Below are positions 23,255-31,650 of a DNA stretch of 40,776 bases, piece by piece. Source of the DNA: an uncultured archaeon (lineage in GTDB: Archaea; Nanobdellota; Nanobdellia; Woesearchaeales; UBA583); contig CAKZOW010000019.1 in the NCBI GenBank assembly GCA_937138345.1, positions 1 to 40,776 on the forward strand, written 5' to 3'. The first letter of the stretch is position 1. Each line of letters opens with the position of its first letter. Both the position numbers and the translations under genes were made by a program. The notes beneath the pieces are model-generated. The model was given only the letters and a program-made list of their open reading frames with translations, searched no databases and was not told the DNA's origin.

Positions 23255-25072
23255 TTAAATAAATATTGAATCTGAGTTAAAGAGTTCCTTTAACTGAGAT
23301 AATAGTTCTTCTGAGAGTTGTAATGATGCATATTTTGAAGTATCTACATAGGAGTCTTTTGTTGCTTCAATTTTTTCAAATGAATTCTCTTTTTTCTCAA
23401 AAACATCCCCTGAGACATTATCAATTGCAATAACTACTCCACCATATGAGAAAACCTCACATGTTTTATTTTCCCCATAAGAGAGAGTTAATTTTCTTTT
23501 TGAGAGTTCAGAGAGAACTGCTTTATCTCTATATTCTTTAATTTCTGCTAGTACCACTCTTACATCTTTGAGTACTTTATTAACTTCAGTTGTAGTAATT
23601 TTTCCAGAATCAAAATCTTTTTTCCCTTTAACAATTGAGGTGAGAGATTTTTTAACAATAGGCGATAATTTTCCAGAAATAACATATTCTCTTTCAAAAA
23701 CTGAGATAATTTCTTTTTCAGATATATCGGAATATCCCGGCAGTGTTCTCATTTGATTTAGTAATTCTCCATATGCTGAGAGAACTGATTCTTTTGTTTT
23801 TTCATCATTGATTTCTTCAAACATGGACTTCATATTTTTTAAAAATGAGTCTGCTTCTTTAAGCATTTTATCAATGTCTTTCCCTTTAACTTCTGTTTCT
23901 CTATCATGCTCAATTTTTTTAAATAAGGCAATTGTGTCTTCTAAAATTGTAACATCTTTTTGAGAAACTACTTTTTCTTTTTCTAAAAGAACTTCTTTGA
24001 AGATTTTAACTGTTTCTTTTGGAGTTGTTGGGTTAAATCCTTTGAGCATCAATATTGCCTGAGCTGGATTTAATACTGCATAATAGAGATCAGTCATAAC
24101 TATTTCTGAGAGTTGTTTTTTTGCTCTATCTGTTAGCTGATATGCTACATTCATGTGCATATCAATTGCCTCAGGTGATGGTCTGATTTTTCCTAATTTT
24201 AAAAGTTCTTTCCATGAATTGTAAAGTCCTCTATCATAGAATGGTACACCATCTCTTAAGAATGTAAACATTACTGGATGTGCATCTTTTAGCGCGTCCC
24301 AGAAATCAGTTAGTAGATATACTTGTGCGTGAACTTGAATTCCTGTGAGTTGTGCTACTTCTTGAGCCATTTGTAAAATAATTCTTGTAAGTTGGTCTTT
24401 TACTTGCATCCTAGACATTCTTTTAACATCTGTGTCGTCAACTACTACAAATACATCAAAGTCATTTGATTTCTCCCCTCTAAGCCATGAACCTGCTCCT
24501 GCATATACTACTACATATTTTTCAAACTTTTGCAGTAGCATATTTCTGTGAATATCAATTGATTTTAGAGCTGAAATAAATCCTCTGTTATCTTCAAATA
24601 CAAATGAGGATCCAAGAGATTTTAGATCATCATATACTGAGTCAAAACAATTTTCTCTAAGCATTGAAATACTTGATCCTTGAAATGTTATGGATTCATT
24701 AGCCTTAAATTTATATGTTGCATATTCTTGATTATATTGATCTTTTTTCTTTTCTTCAATTAAATGTTTATCAAATTCTTCTCCGAGCAATAATTTAGGA
24801 TCAAAAAATTGAATTGGTTTTTCAAAATCATCTAATAAAAAATTAAATGTTAATTTATCAAAATTAGGAATTGGTTGATTATTTTTCATCTCAATTGATG
24901 GAGTAATGTAAAAACCCATTGATTTTCCTAGTGCTTTTTCATTAACTAATGCAGAAAATTGTTCAAAAAAATCAATATGTTGTTCTAATTTAGATTTTAT
25001 TTCCTGAGGTAATTTTCCTATTTCTTTGTAAAAAGTATCTAATCTTGAAGATTCTTTTGTCTCTTTAGCCAT
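23255..25072 (-). CDS. Large protein with a nucleotidyltransferase domain
   Basis: About 605 residues starting MAKETKESSR. A pol-beta-like nucleotidyltransferase core is suggested at about residues 190-225: YAGAGSWLRGEKSNDFDVFVVVDD gives the GS-x-RG...DxD pattern (helical Gly-Ser, then Asp-x-Asp). The following roughly 100 residues (YLLTDFWDALKDAHPVMFTFLRDG) fit the usual continuation. The rest is helical with coiled-coil tendency. Substrate unknown. I reject the ATG at 25093 because it lies only a few bases from the TATA box (TTATAAAC, 25094-25101), whereas 25072 is correctly spaced. The domain call is good; the function is not known. Confidence 0.8.
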   Translation of the reverse strand: MAKETKESSRLDTFYKEIGKLPQEIKSKLEQHIDFFEQFSALVNEKALGKSMGFYITPSIEMKNNQPIPNFDKLTFNFLLDDFEKPIQFFDPKLLLGEEFDKHLIEEKKKDQYNQEYATYKFKANESITFQGSSISMLRENCFDSVYDDLKSLGSSFVFEDNRGFISALKSIDIHRNMLLQKFEKYVVVYAGAGSWLRGEKSNDFDVFVVVDDTDVKRMSRMQVKDQLTRIILQMAQEVAQLTGIQVHAQVYLLTDFWDALKDAHPVMFTFLRDGVPFYDRGLYNSWKELLKLGKIRPSPEAIDMHMNVAYQLTDRAKKQLSEIVMTDLYYAVLNPAQAILMLKGFNPTTPKETVKIFKEVLLEKEKVVSQKDVTILEDTIALFKKIEHDRETEVKGKDIDKMLKEADSFLKNMKSMFEEINDEKTKESVLSAYGELLNQMRTLPGYSDISEKEIISVFEREYVISGKLSPIVKKSLTSIVKGKKDFDSGKITTTEVNKVLKDVRVVLAEIKEYRDKAVLSELSKRKLTLSYGENKTCEVFSYGGVVIAIDNVSGDVFEKKENSFEKIEATKDSYVDTSKYASLQLSEELLSQLKELFNSDSIFI

Positions 25073-25102
25073 ACATGAAAATCGCACTCTCATGTTTATA
25101 AG

Positions 25103-25169
25103 CTTTTCTTTGATTTATTTAGTGGAGAAGAATGAATATGTGTGAATTCATATTCTTATTTGAGAAAAG
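25103..25169. repeat. Possible third CTTTTCT palindromic element
   Basis: Arms CTTTTCT (25103-25109) and AGAAAAG (25163-25169) enclose an inner hairpin GAATATG / CATATTC (25134-25155, loop of 8). The arrangement, outer pyrimidine/purine arms around an inner hairpin, copies the elements after trx and infB, but no flank matches and no gene-end duplicate is present. In AT-rich DNA this may be coincidence. Confidence 0.35.
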
Positions 25170-25202
25170 TATTTAAACCTATAAAATGATAATGTATACT
25201 TG

Positions 25203-25274
25203 ATGAACAAAACACTCACTAATACAATTGAATATATTAGATATTTTTTATTAGTAGTGTTTATTCTAAACTAA
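25203..25274 (+). CDS. Candidate leaderless small ORF (23 residues) in a structured leader
   Basis: ATG at 25203 opens a 23-codon frame starting MNKTLTNTIEYIRYFLLVVF. It has a hydrophobic, aromatic C-terminal half and ends at TAA 25272-25274. TATA-like TTTAAA at 25172-25177 places its start where leaderless genes begin. The frame overlaps a 12-bp stem (AACACTCACTAAT / ATTAGTAGTGTT, 25211-25261, one bulge) and is followed by a second hairpin at 25273-25312. It may be a leader peptide or small membrane peptide for the downstream genes, but could be a chance frame. Confidence 0.35.
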   Translation: MNKTLTNTIEYIRYFLLVVFILN

Positions 25275-25312
25275 GTCTCATCTATCCTTTAAGATTTGGA
25301 TGAGTGGGACTT
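25273..25312 (+). promoter_or_regulatory. Hairpin in the leader upstream of the 25348 gene and pheST
   Basis: AAGTC and TCATC (25273-25282) pair with GATGA and GACTT (25299-25312), leaving a 4-base bulge. The word TAAACTAA flanks the hairpin on both sides (25267-25274 and 25313-25320). There is no T-run after it, so it is not a classical terminator. It could be an RNA regulatory structure. Confidence 0.4.
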
Positions 25313-25347
25313 TAAACTAACTTATTTCTGAATCTTCTACTATTAAA

Positions 25348-25632
25348 ATGAATGAAAAATTACAAATTACAATTGAAGGGAAACCATTCCATATTGGCTC
25401 TATTGAAGATTTTCTAAATCAACAAGAAGTAATGCACAAGCAATGTGAATCAATGGGTTCTCTAAATCGAACTTTTGCACAACACTATTTATTAGAACTT
25501 GGTAATTGTTCGCATAATAATTATAGAAACAAACTTTTTGAGTTAAATGAGCTAGGAATCAATGTTATTGCATACTCTCCTAATGATGATTATCTTGTTA
25601 ATCCAATGATACAATCAACACCAGATAGATAA
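25348..25632 (+). CDS. Small hypothetical protein
   Basis: A 94-residue soluble protein starting MNEKLQITIEGKPFHIGSIE. It has two Cys (KQCESMG and NCSHNN), no membrane segment and no family I recognise. It lies 39 bases before pheS on the same strand, but both genes have TATA-like boxes (AACTTATTT near 25318 for this gene), so cotranscription is optional. The preceding 270 bases are structured and include a possible small ORF. Confidence 0.6.
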   Translation: MNEKLQITIEGKPFHIGSIEDFLNQQEVMHKQCESMGSLNRTFAQHYLLELGNCSHNNYRNKLFELNELGINVIAYSPNDDYLVNPMIQSTPDR

Positions 25633-25671
25633 ATATTACTAATAACAATACATAATATTTAAATAATAACA

Positions 25672-27249
25672 ATGACAAAATTTACTATGAACTCACCTGA
25701 GATAAAAAAACTTATTTACTCACTTTCAGAACTTGAGAGAAGAGTACTTCCATTTTTATTATCGACTACTTCCCTTGAAGAAGTTGCTAATAATTCATCA
25801 ATGGAACTTCATGAAGTAACTACTGCTATTCAACTTTTAGAACAAAGAGAGATTACTACTTTTATTAAAGAGGAAATTTCCTCAATTGAACTTGATAAAT
25901 TTGGTTTGGAGTATGTTGGCACAGACTTGCCAGAAATTCAAGTACTCAAACTTCTCAAAGAAAAATCTCATACTATGAATGAAATTCCAAAAGAATTAGT
26001 AGGGTCTGCTATGGGAGAGCTTAAAAAAAATAAGCTTATTGAATCAGTTAAAGGAGATAATGGTATTATGCTTAGTATAAATGATAAAGGACTAGAGTAT
26101 TTACAAAATAACTCAGAGAACCCTCTTAGAGAATTTAATGAGAAAGTTGAGGTGTCAAGTCTAAGTGAAACTCAAAAAGAAATTTTATTAAATTTTAAAC
26201 AAAGAAAAGGATTTCTCAGAGAATCAATTACCAAAGTATTTAGTTTTTCTTTAACTGATTTAGGAAATGCTGTTGTTAATGAATATGCTCAACACTATAA
26301 AAATTTAGAATTATTAGAGACAGTTGATACTCAAATGCTTAAAACAAAGTCTTGGAAAAATAAAGAGTTTAGACATTATGATGTTCAAGTTCCTACTTCA
26401 ATTCCAGATATTGGTAGAAAACATCCTATGCTTGAAGCAAATGAAATATTATCGAAGGTATTTCTAGAGATGGGTTTTAAAGAAATGAGCGGACCTTTAG
26501 TTGAGAGTGCATTTTGGAATATGGATACGATGTGGATTCCCCAAGACCACCCTGCAAGAGATGAGCAGGACACATTTTATTTGGAAGAAGAATGTGATAT
26601 ACCTCAAGAGTATTTTGATAAAGTTAAAAATATGCATGAAGAAGGAATTAAGAAATCCCATACTCCAGTAGGAGAATTTTCTAAAGAAATCTCAAGAAAA
26701 CAATTACTTAGAACTCATTCAACATCAACTTCATTTAGAACATTATATGAATTATCTAAACAACATAAAGCAGGTGAGGATATTAATGGAAAATATTTTT
26801 ATTTAGCAAATGTGTTTAGAAATGAAGCAGTTGATGCAACACATTTAGCTGAATTTTATCAAGGAGAGGGATTTATTATCGGAGATGATTTATCATTAGC
26901 TGATTTAATGGGATTTATTAAAGTGTATTTATCTAAATTAGGATTTGAGAATATTACATTTAAACCTACATTTAACCCTTACACTGAACCATCAATGGAA
27001 GCACATTATTATGATCCTGAAATTGGGAAGTCTTATGCATTAATTAATTCTGGAATTTTTAGATCTGAGACTCTCAAGCCACTAGGTCTCCAGGACAAAA
27101 CAATCATCGCCTGGGGATTTGGAGCATCTCGTCTTGCTGCAAAACTTGCTAATAAAGAATCTATGAGAGATATCACGGGTGCGACTTGCGATTTAGAATG
27201 GTTAAAATCAAGAGAGCAAATGCAAAGAACAATTGGAGGAAAGAAATAA
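25672..27249 (+). CDS. pheS: Phenylalanyl-tRNA synthetase alpha subunit
   Basis: The catalytic class II subunit that charges tRNA-Phe. The 525 residues have N-terminal winged-helix tRNA-binding modules (about 1-215). The catalytic domain starts at VQVPTSIPDIGRKHPMLEANEILSKVF. Motif 1 is in this region, motif 2 is near HSTSTSFRTLYE...GKYFYLANVFRNEAVDATH, and motif 3 is AWGFGASRLAAKL (about 480-492). The form is archaeal/eukaryotic. It forms a heterotetramer with PheT, encoded one base downstream. A TATA-like ATATTTAAAT near 25650 precedes the ATG. Confidence 0.96.
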   Translation: MTKFTMNSPEIKKLIYSLSELERRVLPFLLSTTSLEEVANNSSMELHEVTTAIQLLEQREITTFIKEEISSIELDKFGLEYVGTDLPEIQVLKLLKEKSHTMNEIPKELVGSAMGELKKNKLIESVKGDNGIMLSINDKGLEYLQNNSENPLREFNEKVEVSSLSETQKEILLNFKQRKGFLRESITKVFSFSLTDLGNAVVNEYAQHYKNLELLETVDTQMLKTKSWKNKEFRHYDVQVPTSIPDIGRKHPMLEANEILSKVFLEMGFKEMSGPLVESAFWNMDTMWIPQDHPARDEQDTFYLEEECDIPQEYFDKVKNMHEEGIKKSHTPVGEFSKEISRKQLLRTHSTSTSFRTLYELSKQHKAGEDINGKYFYLANVFRNEAVDATHLAEFYQGEGFIIGDDLSLADLMGFIKVYLSKLGFENITFKPTFNPYTEPSMEAHYYDPEIGKSYALINSGIFRSETLKPLGLQDKTIIAWGFGASRLAAKLANKESMRDITGATCDLEWLKSREQMQRTIGGKK

Positions 27250-27250
27250 A

Positions 27251-28924
27251 ATGGTTTATGTATATAGTAAGAAATCACAATTAGATAACTATCTAAAGGA
27301 AGAATTAACAACAGAAGAAGTTAAAGAAACTCTTATAGATCTGGGGATGGATCTTAAAGGAGAAAAAGAATTAGAAGGTAATGAAATTGAATTAAAAATT
27401 GAAATTACTGCTGAGAAAATGGATATGATTTCAACTTGCGGAATTGCTAGAGCTATTAATTATCATAGAGGATACCTTAAAGAACTTCCAAATTATGAAT
27501 TAAAAAAAGGAGATTTAGAAGTTCATGTAAAAGAGAGTGCAAACAAAGTTAGGCCAAAAACGGTTGCAGCAATTTTAAGAAATGCTCCTATGAGTCAAGA
27601 ACTTTTAGATGAGTTAATTGAAATTCAAGAAAAAATCCATGATTCATTTGGACGTCATAGAAAAAAAGCAGCTATTGGTATTTATCCTATGGATTCAATT
27701 TCATTTCCAATTTCATTTCTAGCTGAAAAACCTGAGAATATATCCTTCCATCCTCTTGAAGCTGAAGGCATTATGAATGCTGCTGAGATTCTAGAACATC
27801 ATGAAACTGGAAAAAAATTTTCTCATCTTCTTGATGGAAAGGAAGTTTTTCCAATATTTAAAGACGCAAAAGGAGAAATTCTCTCCATGCCCCCAATTAT
27901 TAATTCACATAAAACAGGCCGTGTTGAAACACACCACAAAGACTTATTTGTTGAAGTGTCAGGGCATAATTTGAATCATCTTGATAATATTTTAAAAGTT
28001 CTAATTACAACATGTATTGAACTTGGATGTGAGGCTGAGAGTTTAAAAGTTCATTATCCAGATAAATCAGTATATGAGTTGTCTCTGAATTCAACTACAG
28101 ATACTATCTCTTTAGATTATGTTAATTCTTTAATTGGAATTAATGTGAGTGAAGATGATGTTAAATCATTACTTCCAAAAGTCCAATATGGATGTAAAGC
28201 AATTAAAGATGGTGAAATTATTGTAGAAGTTCCTGCATATAAATCAGATGTTTTCTCCGACTCAGATATTGCCGATGATATTGCAAGAGCATACGGATAT
28301 AATAATATAGTGCCTAAAATTCCTTCAGTAGATTCAATTGGAGAAGAACTACATGAGACAGTATTTAGAAACAATATTCGAGAACAATTAGTCTCCCTTG
28401 GATTTTTAGAACTCTACACTTATATGCTTACTTCAACTAATCAACAATATGATTTAATGAACAGTAAAGCACATAACCATGTAAAAATTATAGACTCCGC
28501 TGAAGAAGGAATTAATATGACCAGAACTTGGATATTACCTGAAAATTTAAAATCTCTTACAATTAATAGAAAAAATAAATACCCTCAAAAAGTGTTTGAG
28601 TGTGGTTTTACAATCCAAAAAGACTTAGAAAAAGATACCAAAGCTAGAAATGAATTACATTTATCTGTATCAATTGCAGGACCTGATTCAAATTTCACTA
28701 AAATAAAAGAAGTATTAGATACATTATCGCTATTAAATTCCTGGAAGTTAGAATTAGAAGAATCGACCCATCCATCATTTATTGAAGGTAGACAAGCGCG
28801 AGTTATGGCTGAGGGACAGGAAATTGGGGTGATTGGAGAATTACATCCTAGAGTTCTTGAGAACAATAATTTAATTGTACCAATTAGTTCTCTTGAGTTA
28901 AATTTAGATAATTTTTATAATTAA
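27251..28924 (+). CDS. pheT: Phenylalanyl-tRNA synthetase beta subunit
   Basis: A 557-residue beta subunit of the archaeal type, shorter than bacterial PheT. The B3/B4 domain carries the editing region (ILEHHETGKKFSHLL and MPPIINSHKTGRVE), B5 follows (YKSDVFSDSDIADDIARAYGYNNI), and a catalytic-like domain is at the end. The subunit is needed for tRNA binding and for hydrolysis of Tyr-tRNA-Phe. I choose ATG 27251 over a TTG at 27233. The pheS stop ends at 27249, and GGAGGA at 27235-27240 is a good Shine-Dalgarno sequence 10 bases upstream, as expected for an internal gene of an operon. Confidence 0.96.
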   Translation: MVYVYSKKSQLDNYLKEELTTEEVKETLIDLGMDLKGEKELEGNEIELKIEITAEKMDMISTCGIARAINYHRGYLKELPNYELKKGDLEVHVKESANKVRPKTVAAILRNAPMSQELLDELIEIQEKIHDSFGRHRKKAAIGIYPMDSISFPISFLAEKPENISFHPLEAEGIMNAAEILEHHETGKKFSHLLDGKEVFPIFKDAKGEILSMPPIINSHKTGRVETHHKDLFVEVSGHNLNHLDNILKVLITTCIELGCEAESLKVHYPDKSVYELSLNSTTDTISLDYVNSLIGINVSEDDVKSLLPKVQYGCKAIKDGEIIVEVPAYKSDVFSDSDIADDIARAYGYNNIVPKIPSVDSIGEELHETVFRNNIREQLVSLGFLELYTYMLTSTNQQYDLMNSKAHNHVKIIDSAEEGINMTRTWILPENLKSLTINRKNKYPQKVFECGFTIQKDLEKDTKARNELHLSVSIAGPDSNFTKIKEVLDTLSLLNSWKLELEESTHPSFIEGRQARVMAEGQEIGVIGELHPRVLENNNLIVPISSLELNLDNFYN

Positions 28925-28974
28925 ATTTTTGAGAAAATAACAAGAAATATAAACTAGACAAGATATAAGTATCT

Positions 28975-29667
28975 ATGTTTGGCATTTTTAAAAAGAAACA
29001 TCTCTCAAATCATAAAAAATATTATCTCAATAAAGATAAATCCATATATATTAGGATTTTAGACCATGGAGATTATTTTGAATGGGAGAAATTATTAGAT
29101 TTTAGCTTTAAAAACTTACCTGCTCCAATTTTAGTTAGTAGAAAAAAAGACAGAAATTTATTTTCCCAAGATAATTTTATTTCAGCAGGAATATTTATTG
29201 AAGAAAAATTATCTATGACTATGAGTTTATTAAAATCTAGTCCTAATGCAATTAATAAAAAAGTTATTGAGGAGTATTATTTAGATACCCATAATGACCC
29301 ATCATTTCCTAAATTACTTGATAGACTTAATAGTAATTTTGATGAATTCTTTGAGTTAACACGTTTTGGATCGTTGAATAATATTAGTGGTAAATATCTA
29401 CTAAAACTCATTAATTTTTTAATATTTCAAGCAAAAATTCATTCAAAGAATCAAAAAAGTATGCTATTTTCAATTACTACCCAAGAACATTCAATTAAAT
29501 ATACTAAACTCTTTCCTGAAGGAATTAGTAATAAGTATTCAAATCTTCATTTCACATCAATTGCAAATATTGATATTACATTTACTATTTTTGATACCTA
29601 CAAGCAAGCTAGATGTGGTAATGAATTTTTTGAAATGGAAAAAGAAAATGAACAAGAAGTAGCATAA
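28975..29667 (+). CDS. Hypothetical protein, possibly GNAT-like acyltransferase fold
   Basis: A 230-residue soluble protein starting MFGIFKKKHLSNHKK. The middle (FFELTRFGSLNNISGKYLLKLINFLIFQAKIHSKNQKSM) has the look of the E-x-x-R-F segment and helix seen in N-acyl amino acid synthase/autoinducer-synthase-like GNAT proteins. I cannot confirm that, and no acetyl-CoA loop is clear. A TATA-like GAAATATAAAC near 28943-28953 fits the ATG. The next gene follows after 21 bases with a Shine-Dalgarno sequence, so they probably form an operon. Confidence 0.7.
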   Translation: MFGIFKKKHLSNHKKYYLNKDKSIYIRILDHGDYFEWEKLLDFSFKNLPAPILVSRKKDRNLFSQDNFISAGIFIEEKLSMTMSLLKSSPNAINKKVIEEYYLDTHNDPSFPKLLDRLNSNFDEFFELTRFGSLNNISGKYLLKLINFLIFQAKIHSKNQKSMLFSITTQEHSIKYTKLFPEGISNKYSNLHFTSIANIDITFTIFDTYKQARCGNEFFEMEKENEQEVA

Positions 29668-29688
29668 ATAATAGCTGAGGTAATAATA

Positions 29689-29982
29689 ATGAATGAGAGT
29701 AATAAAGCATTAGATAATTTTGAATGCATGGTTAAAGATGCAATTGAAGAGTTATCTAATGATAAAATAACACTTGAAAAAAAAGTTATAACATGTGTTA
29801 AGATACATGATTTTTATTTTAATGAAACTCAAAGGAATCAAAAATTACTCTCAGATACCTTTGATTCTTATTGTAGAGAATATTTTTCTTCTAGTTTAAA
29901 TGCAGTTGAATCACCACCTCTTGAAAGTTTAGGAATTACGTATAAAAGAGAGAGGAGAGGAGATTATGTGTTTTTAGCTTGA
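29689..29982 (+). CDS. Small hypothetical protein
   Basis: A 97-residue helical protein starting MNESNKALDNFECMVKDAIE, family unknown. GAGGT nine bases before the ATG marks it as the downstream gene of an operon with the 28975-29667 gene. Two or three Cys are present (FECMVK, ITCVKI, DSYCREY). Its end overlaps the end of the convergent primase gene by 19 bases, so transcription of either could affect the other. Confidence 0.65.
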   Translation: MNESNKALDNFECMVKDAIEELSNDKITLEKKVITCVKIHDFYFNETQRNQKLLSDTFDSYCREYFSSSLNAVESPPLESLGITYKRERRGDYVFLA

Positions 29983-31424
29983 GATTCTTTTTTATTTTTT
30001 TTAGTGTTTTTTTTGGCTTCTTGTGATTTTTGTAATGTAAAAGAATGATGAAGAGGAGTTCTAATTGTTACATTTTTGAATGCCTTTACATCTTTGTCAA
30101 TTACTTCTTGTAATATCCCTATTTGTTTGAAATAGTTATCATTTGAAAATTTAGGTGGTGAAATTTTTCCGGGTTGTGCTTTAAACCATGATAATTGAGC
30201 ATGAATATAATTTCTTTTGAGGGGTTCTTCTTGTTTTTCATTCCACTCTTTAATGAGTTTATCAACTTCATCAAATGTCCAATTAATTGATGTAAGATAT
30301 GTCAAAAGTAAAAATAGACCTCTTTTTTTTCCATCAATGAAATTGTGATTTAGAGCAAATTTAATTGTTTCAGGAAAGTCTTTTTCTTCAATTTTTCCTT
30401 CTATTTCAAAAACTTCACCTGCTCCAGATGAGAGAACCATTTTACCTAGTGCTTCTCTTTTTTTGTTTTTTATGATATTTATTTTATCTTCTAAATCTTC
30501 AGAATTAATGTATGTTCCACTATCTCCTGTAAAAGCATCATCGTCAGGCTGTTCTATTAATTGTAGAAGTTTGTCTCCATCCTTTCCATGCTTTTCATTA
30601 TAGTTTAAAAATTCAAAATCTTTGTATTTTTCTGGATCTACATTTTCTGGTTTTGCCTCTTCTTTTGAGAATTCCATAATCCTATCATTACTAACTGGAA
30701 TTGATACTAACCCTGATTTTTCATTAAATGAATATGGCATTCTGAAGAGATGACGTGATGTAATTAAAATAGTATCAATTTCAATTACTTTCATAAAATC
30801 AAAATAATGACTCTCCTCATCCTTATTTACCAAATCTTCCATTGGAATATCATATCTTTTTGATATATTATCTATACTTCCTTCTTTATCTAAAATTGTT
30901 TTTGATATAATTCCTCTGAGTTCAAGCATCAAATACATTGCAATATTTTTAGCTACCTGAGGAAATAATAATCTTGTTTCATTAAGACCATTATATTTAG
31001 AAAAAGCTTCAAAAGGAATTGCTAGGTGAAATCCTTTATTTCCTGAAAATTTCGTTGATACATTATAAACACCTAAAGAATAGAAATAATCTATTAAAAT
31101 TTTTCCTACAATTTGTGAATATTCAAATGAAACACCATCAAGATCTAAAATTAAATCCCAACCTAATCTATTTTGATCTCTGTCTTTGGGATTTTTTTCA
31201 GAACCTAACATCAAAGGATTAAGCCACCTCTCCTCTGAGCTGTGAAATGACCTAACTCCTTTATTGATGAGCTTTTTTAAGTCAAAATAATTTTCTATAA
31301 CATCTGGTCTTTTACCAAAATAACCATCAAACATTACTCCAATTTCTCTATTTTTTGAAAAATGAAGAATTCTCTCTTGAATATCTTTTCTAGAGTAAAA
31401 TTCCTTTGCAATGTTCTCATCCAT
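29964..31424 (-). CDS. priS: Archaeal primase small-subunit-like protein with C-terminal extension
   Basis: A 486-residue protein of the archaeo-eukaryotic primase superfamily. Catalytic residues are visible in WDLILDLDGVSFE (Asp-x-Asp, about 90-96), the nucleotide-binding STKFSGNKGFHLAIP (about 124-138) and ITSRHLFRMPYSFNEKSGL, equivalent to the R-x-x-R-x-PxSlh segment of PriS. Classical PriS has a zinc knuckle, but I find no Cys in the whole chain, so that element is absent. The extra roughly 180 C-terminal residues contain a helical domain (KRGLFLLLTYLTSINWTFDEVDKLI), perhaps PriCT-like or standing in for PriL; the Cys needed for a PriL Fe-S cluster are missing. The tail is Lys-rich. Confidence 0.85.
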   Translation of the reverse strand: MDENIAKEFYSRKDIQERILHFSKNREIGVMFDGYFGKRPDVIENYFDLKKLINKGVRSFHSSEERWLNPLMLGSEKNPKDRDQNRLGWDLILDLDGVSFEYSQIVGKILIDYFYSLGVYNVSTKFSGNKGFHLAIPFEAFSKYNGLNETRLLFPQVAKNIAMYLMLELRGIISKTILDKEGSIDNISKRYDIPMEDLVNKDEESHYFDFMKVIEIDTILITSRHLFRMPYSFNEKSGLVSIPVSNDRIMEFSKEEAKPENVDPEKYKDFEFLNYNEKHGKDGDKLLQLIEQPDDDAFTGDSGTYINSEDLEDKINIIKNKKREALGKMVLSSGAGEVFEIEGKIEEKDFPETIKFALNHNFIDGKKRGLFLLLTYLTSINWTFDEVDKLIKEWNEKQEEPLKRNYIHAQLSWFKAQPGKISPPKFSNDNYFKQIGILQEVIDKDVKAFKNVTIRTPLHHSFTLQKSQEAKKNTKKNKKESQAKNT

Positions 31425-31450
31425 ATGTAATAATACTGATTTTTAATTTA

Positions 31451-31583
31451 TAAAGCTGGTGTCTATGAGAAGTAGAAAAGTAGGGCTTGAGTAACAAAGT
31501 TACGAAACCCTAGCTGTGTAAATCTTCAGCAGAAGTTTATGAGTAAAGCTGGTGGGTTTGAGTGGTAGAAAAGTTGGGCTTGA
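31451..31583. repeat. Imperfect 40-bp direct repeat with a conserved hairpin, possible small RNA
   Basis: Bases 31451-31490 and 31544-31583 match at 34 of 40 positions (start TAAAGCTGGTG, end GGGCTTGA). After the first copy the hairpin TAGGG, CTTGA, GTAAC, loop AAA, GTTAC, GAAA, CCCTA (31481-31512) forms a long stem. Its CTTGAG, stem, CGAAAC core is shared with the two trx-associated elements. The 226-base gap between selO and priS has no plausible gene. A TATA-like box at about 31446-31454 is readable on both strands; on the minus strand it serves priS. Confidence 0.5.
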
Positions 31584-31650
31584 TACTAGTGAAATTGAGG
31601 CTTGAGGATTTGAGACTGGTGACTAGAGATAACCTTATCTATAGTAAAAA

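Noticed and set aside
25094-25347. T-box or tRNA-like element upstream of pheS
   Set aside because: No T-box consensus or tRNA arms are present, and T-boxes are not known in archaea.
28975-29667. Confident call as an N-acyltransferase
   Set aside because: Only a short motif-like stretch is suggestive; no complete acetyl-CoA binding loop is visible, so the call stays tentative.
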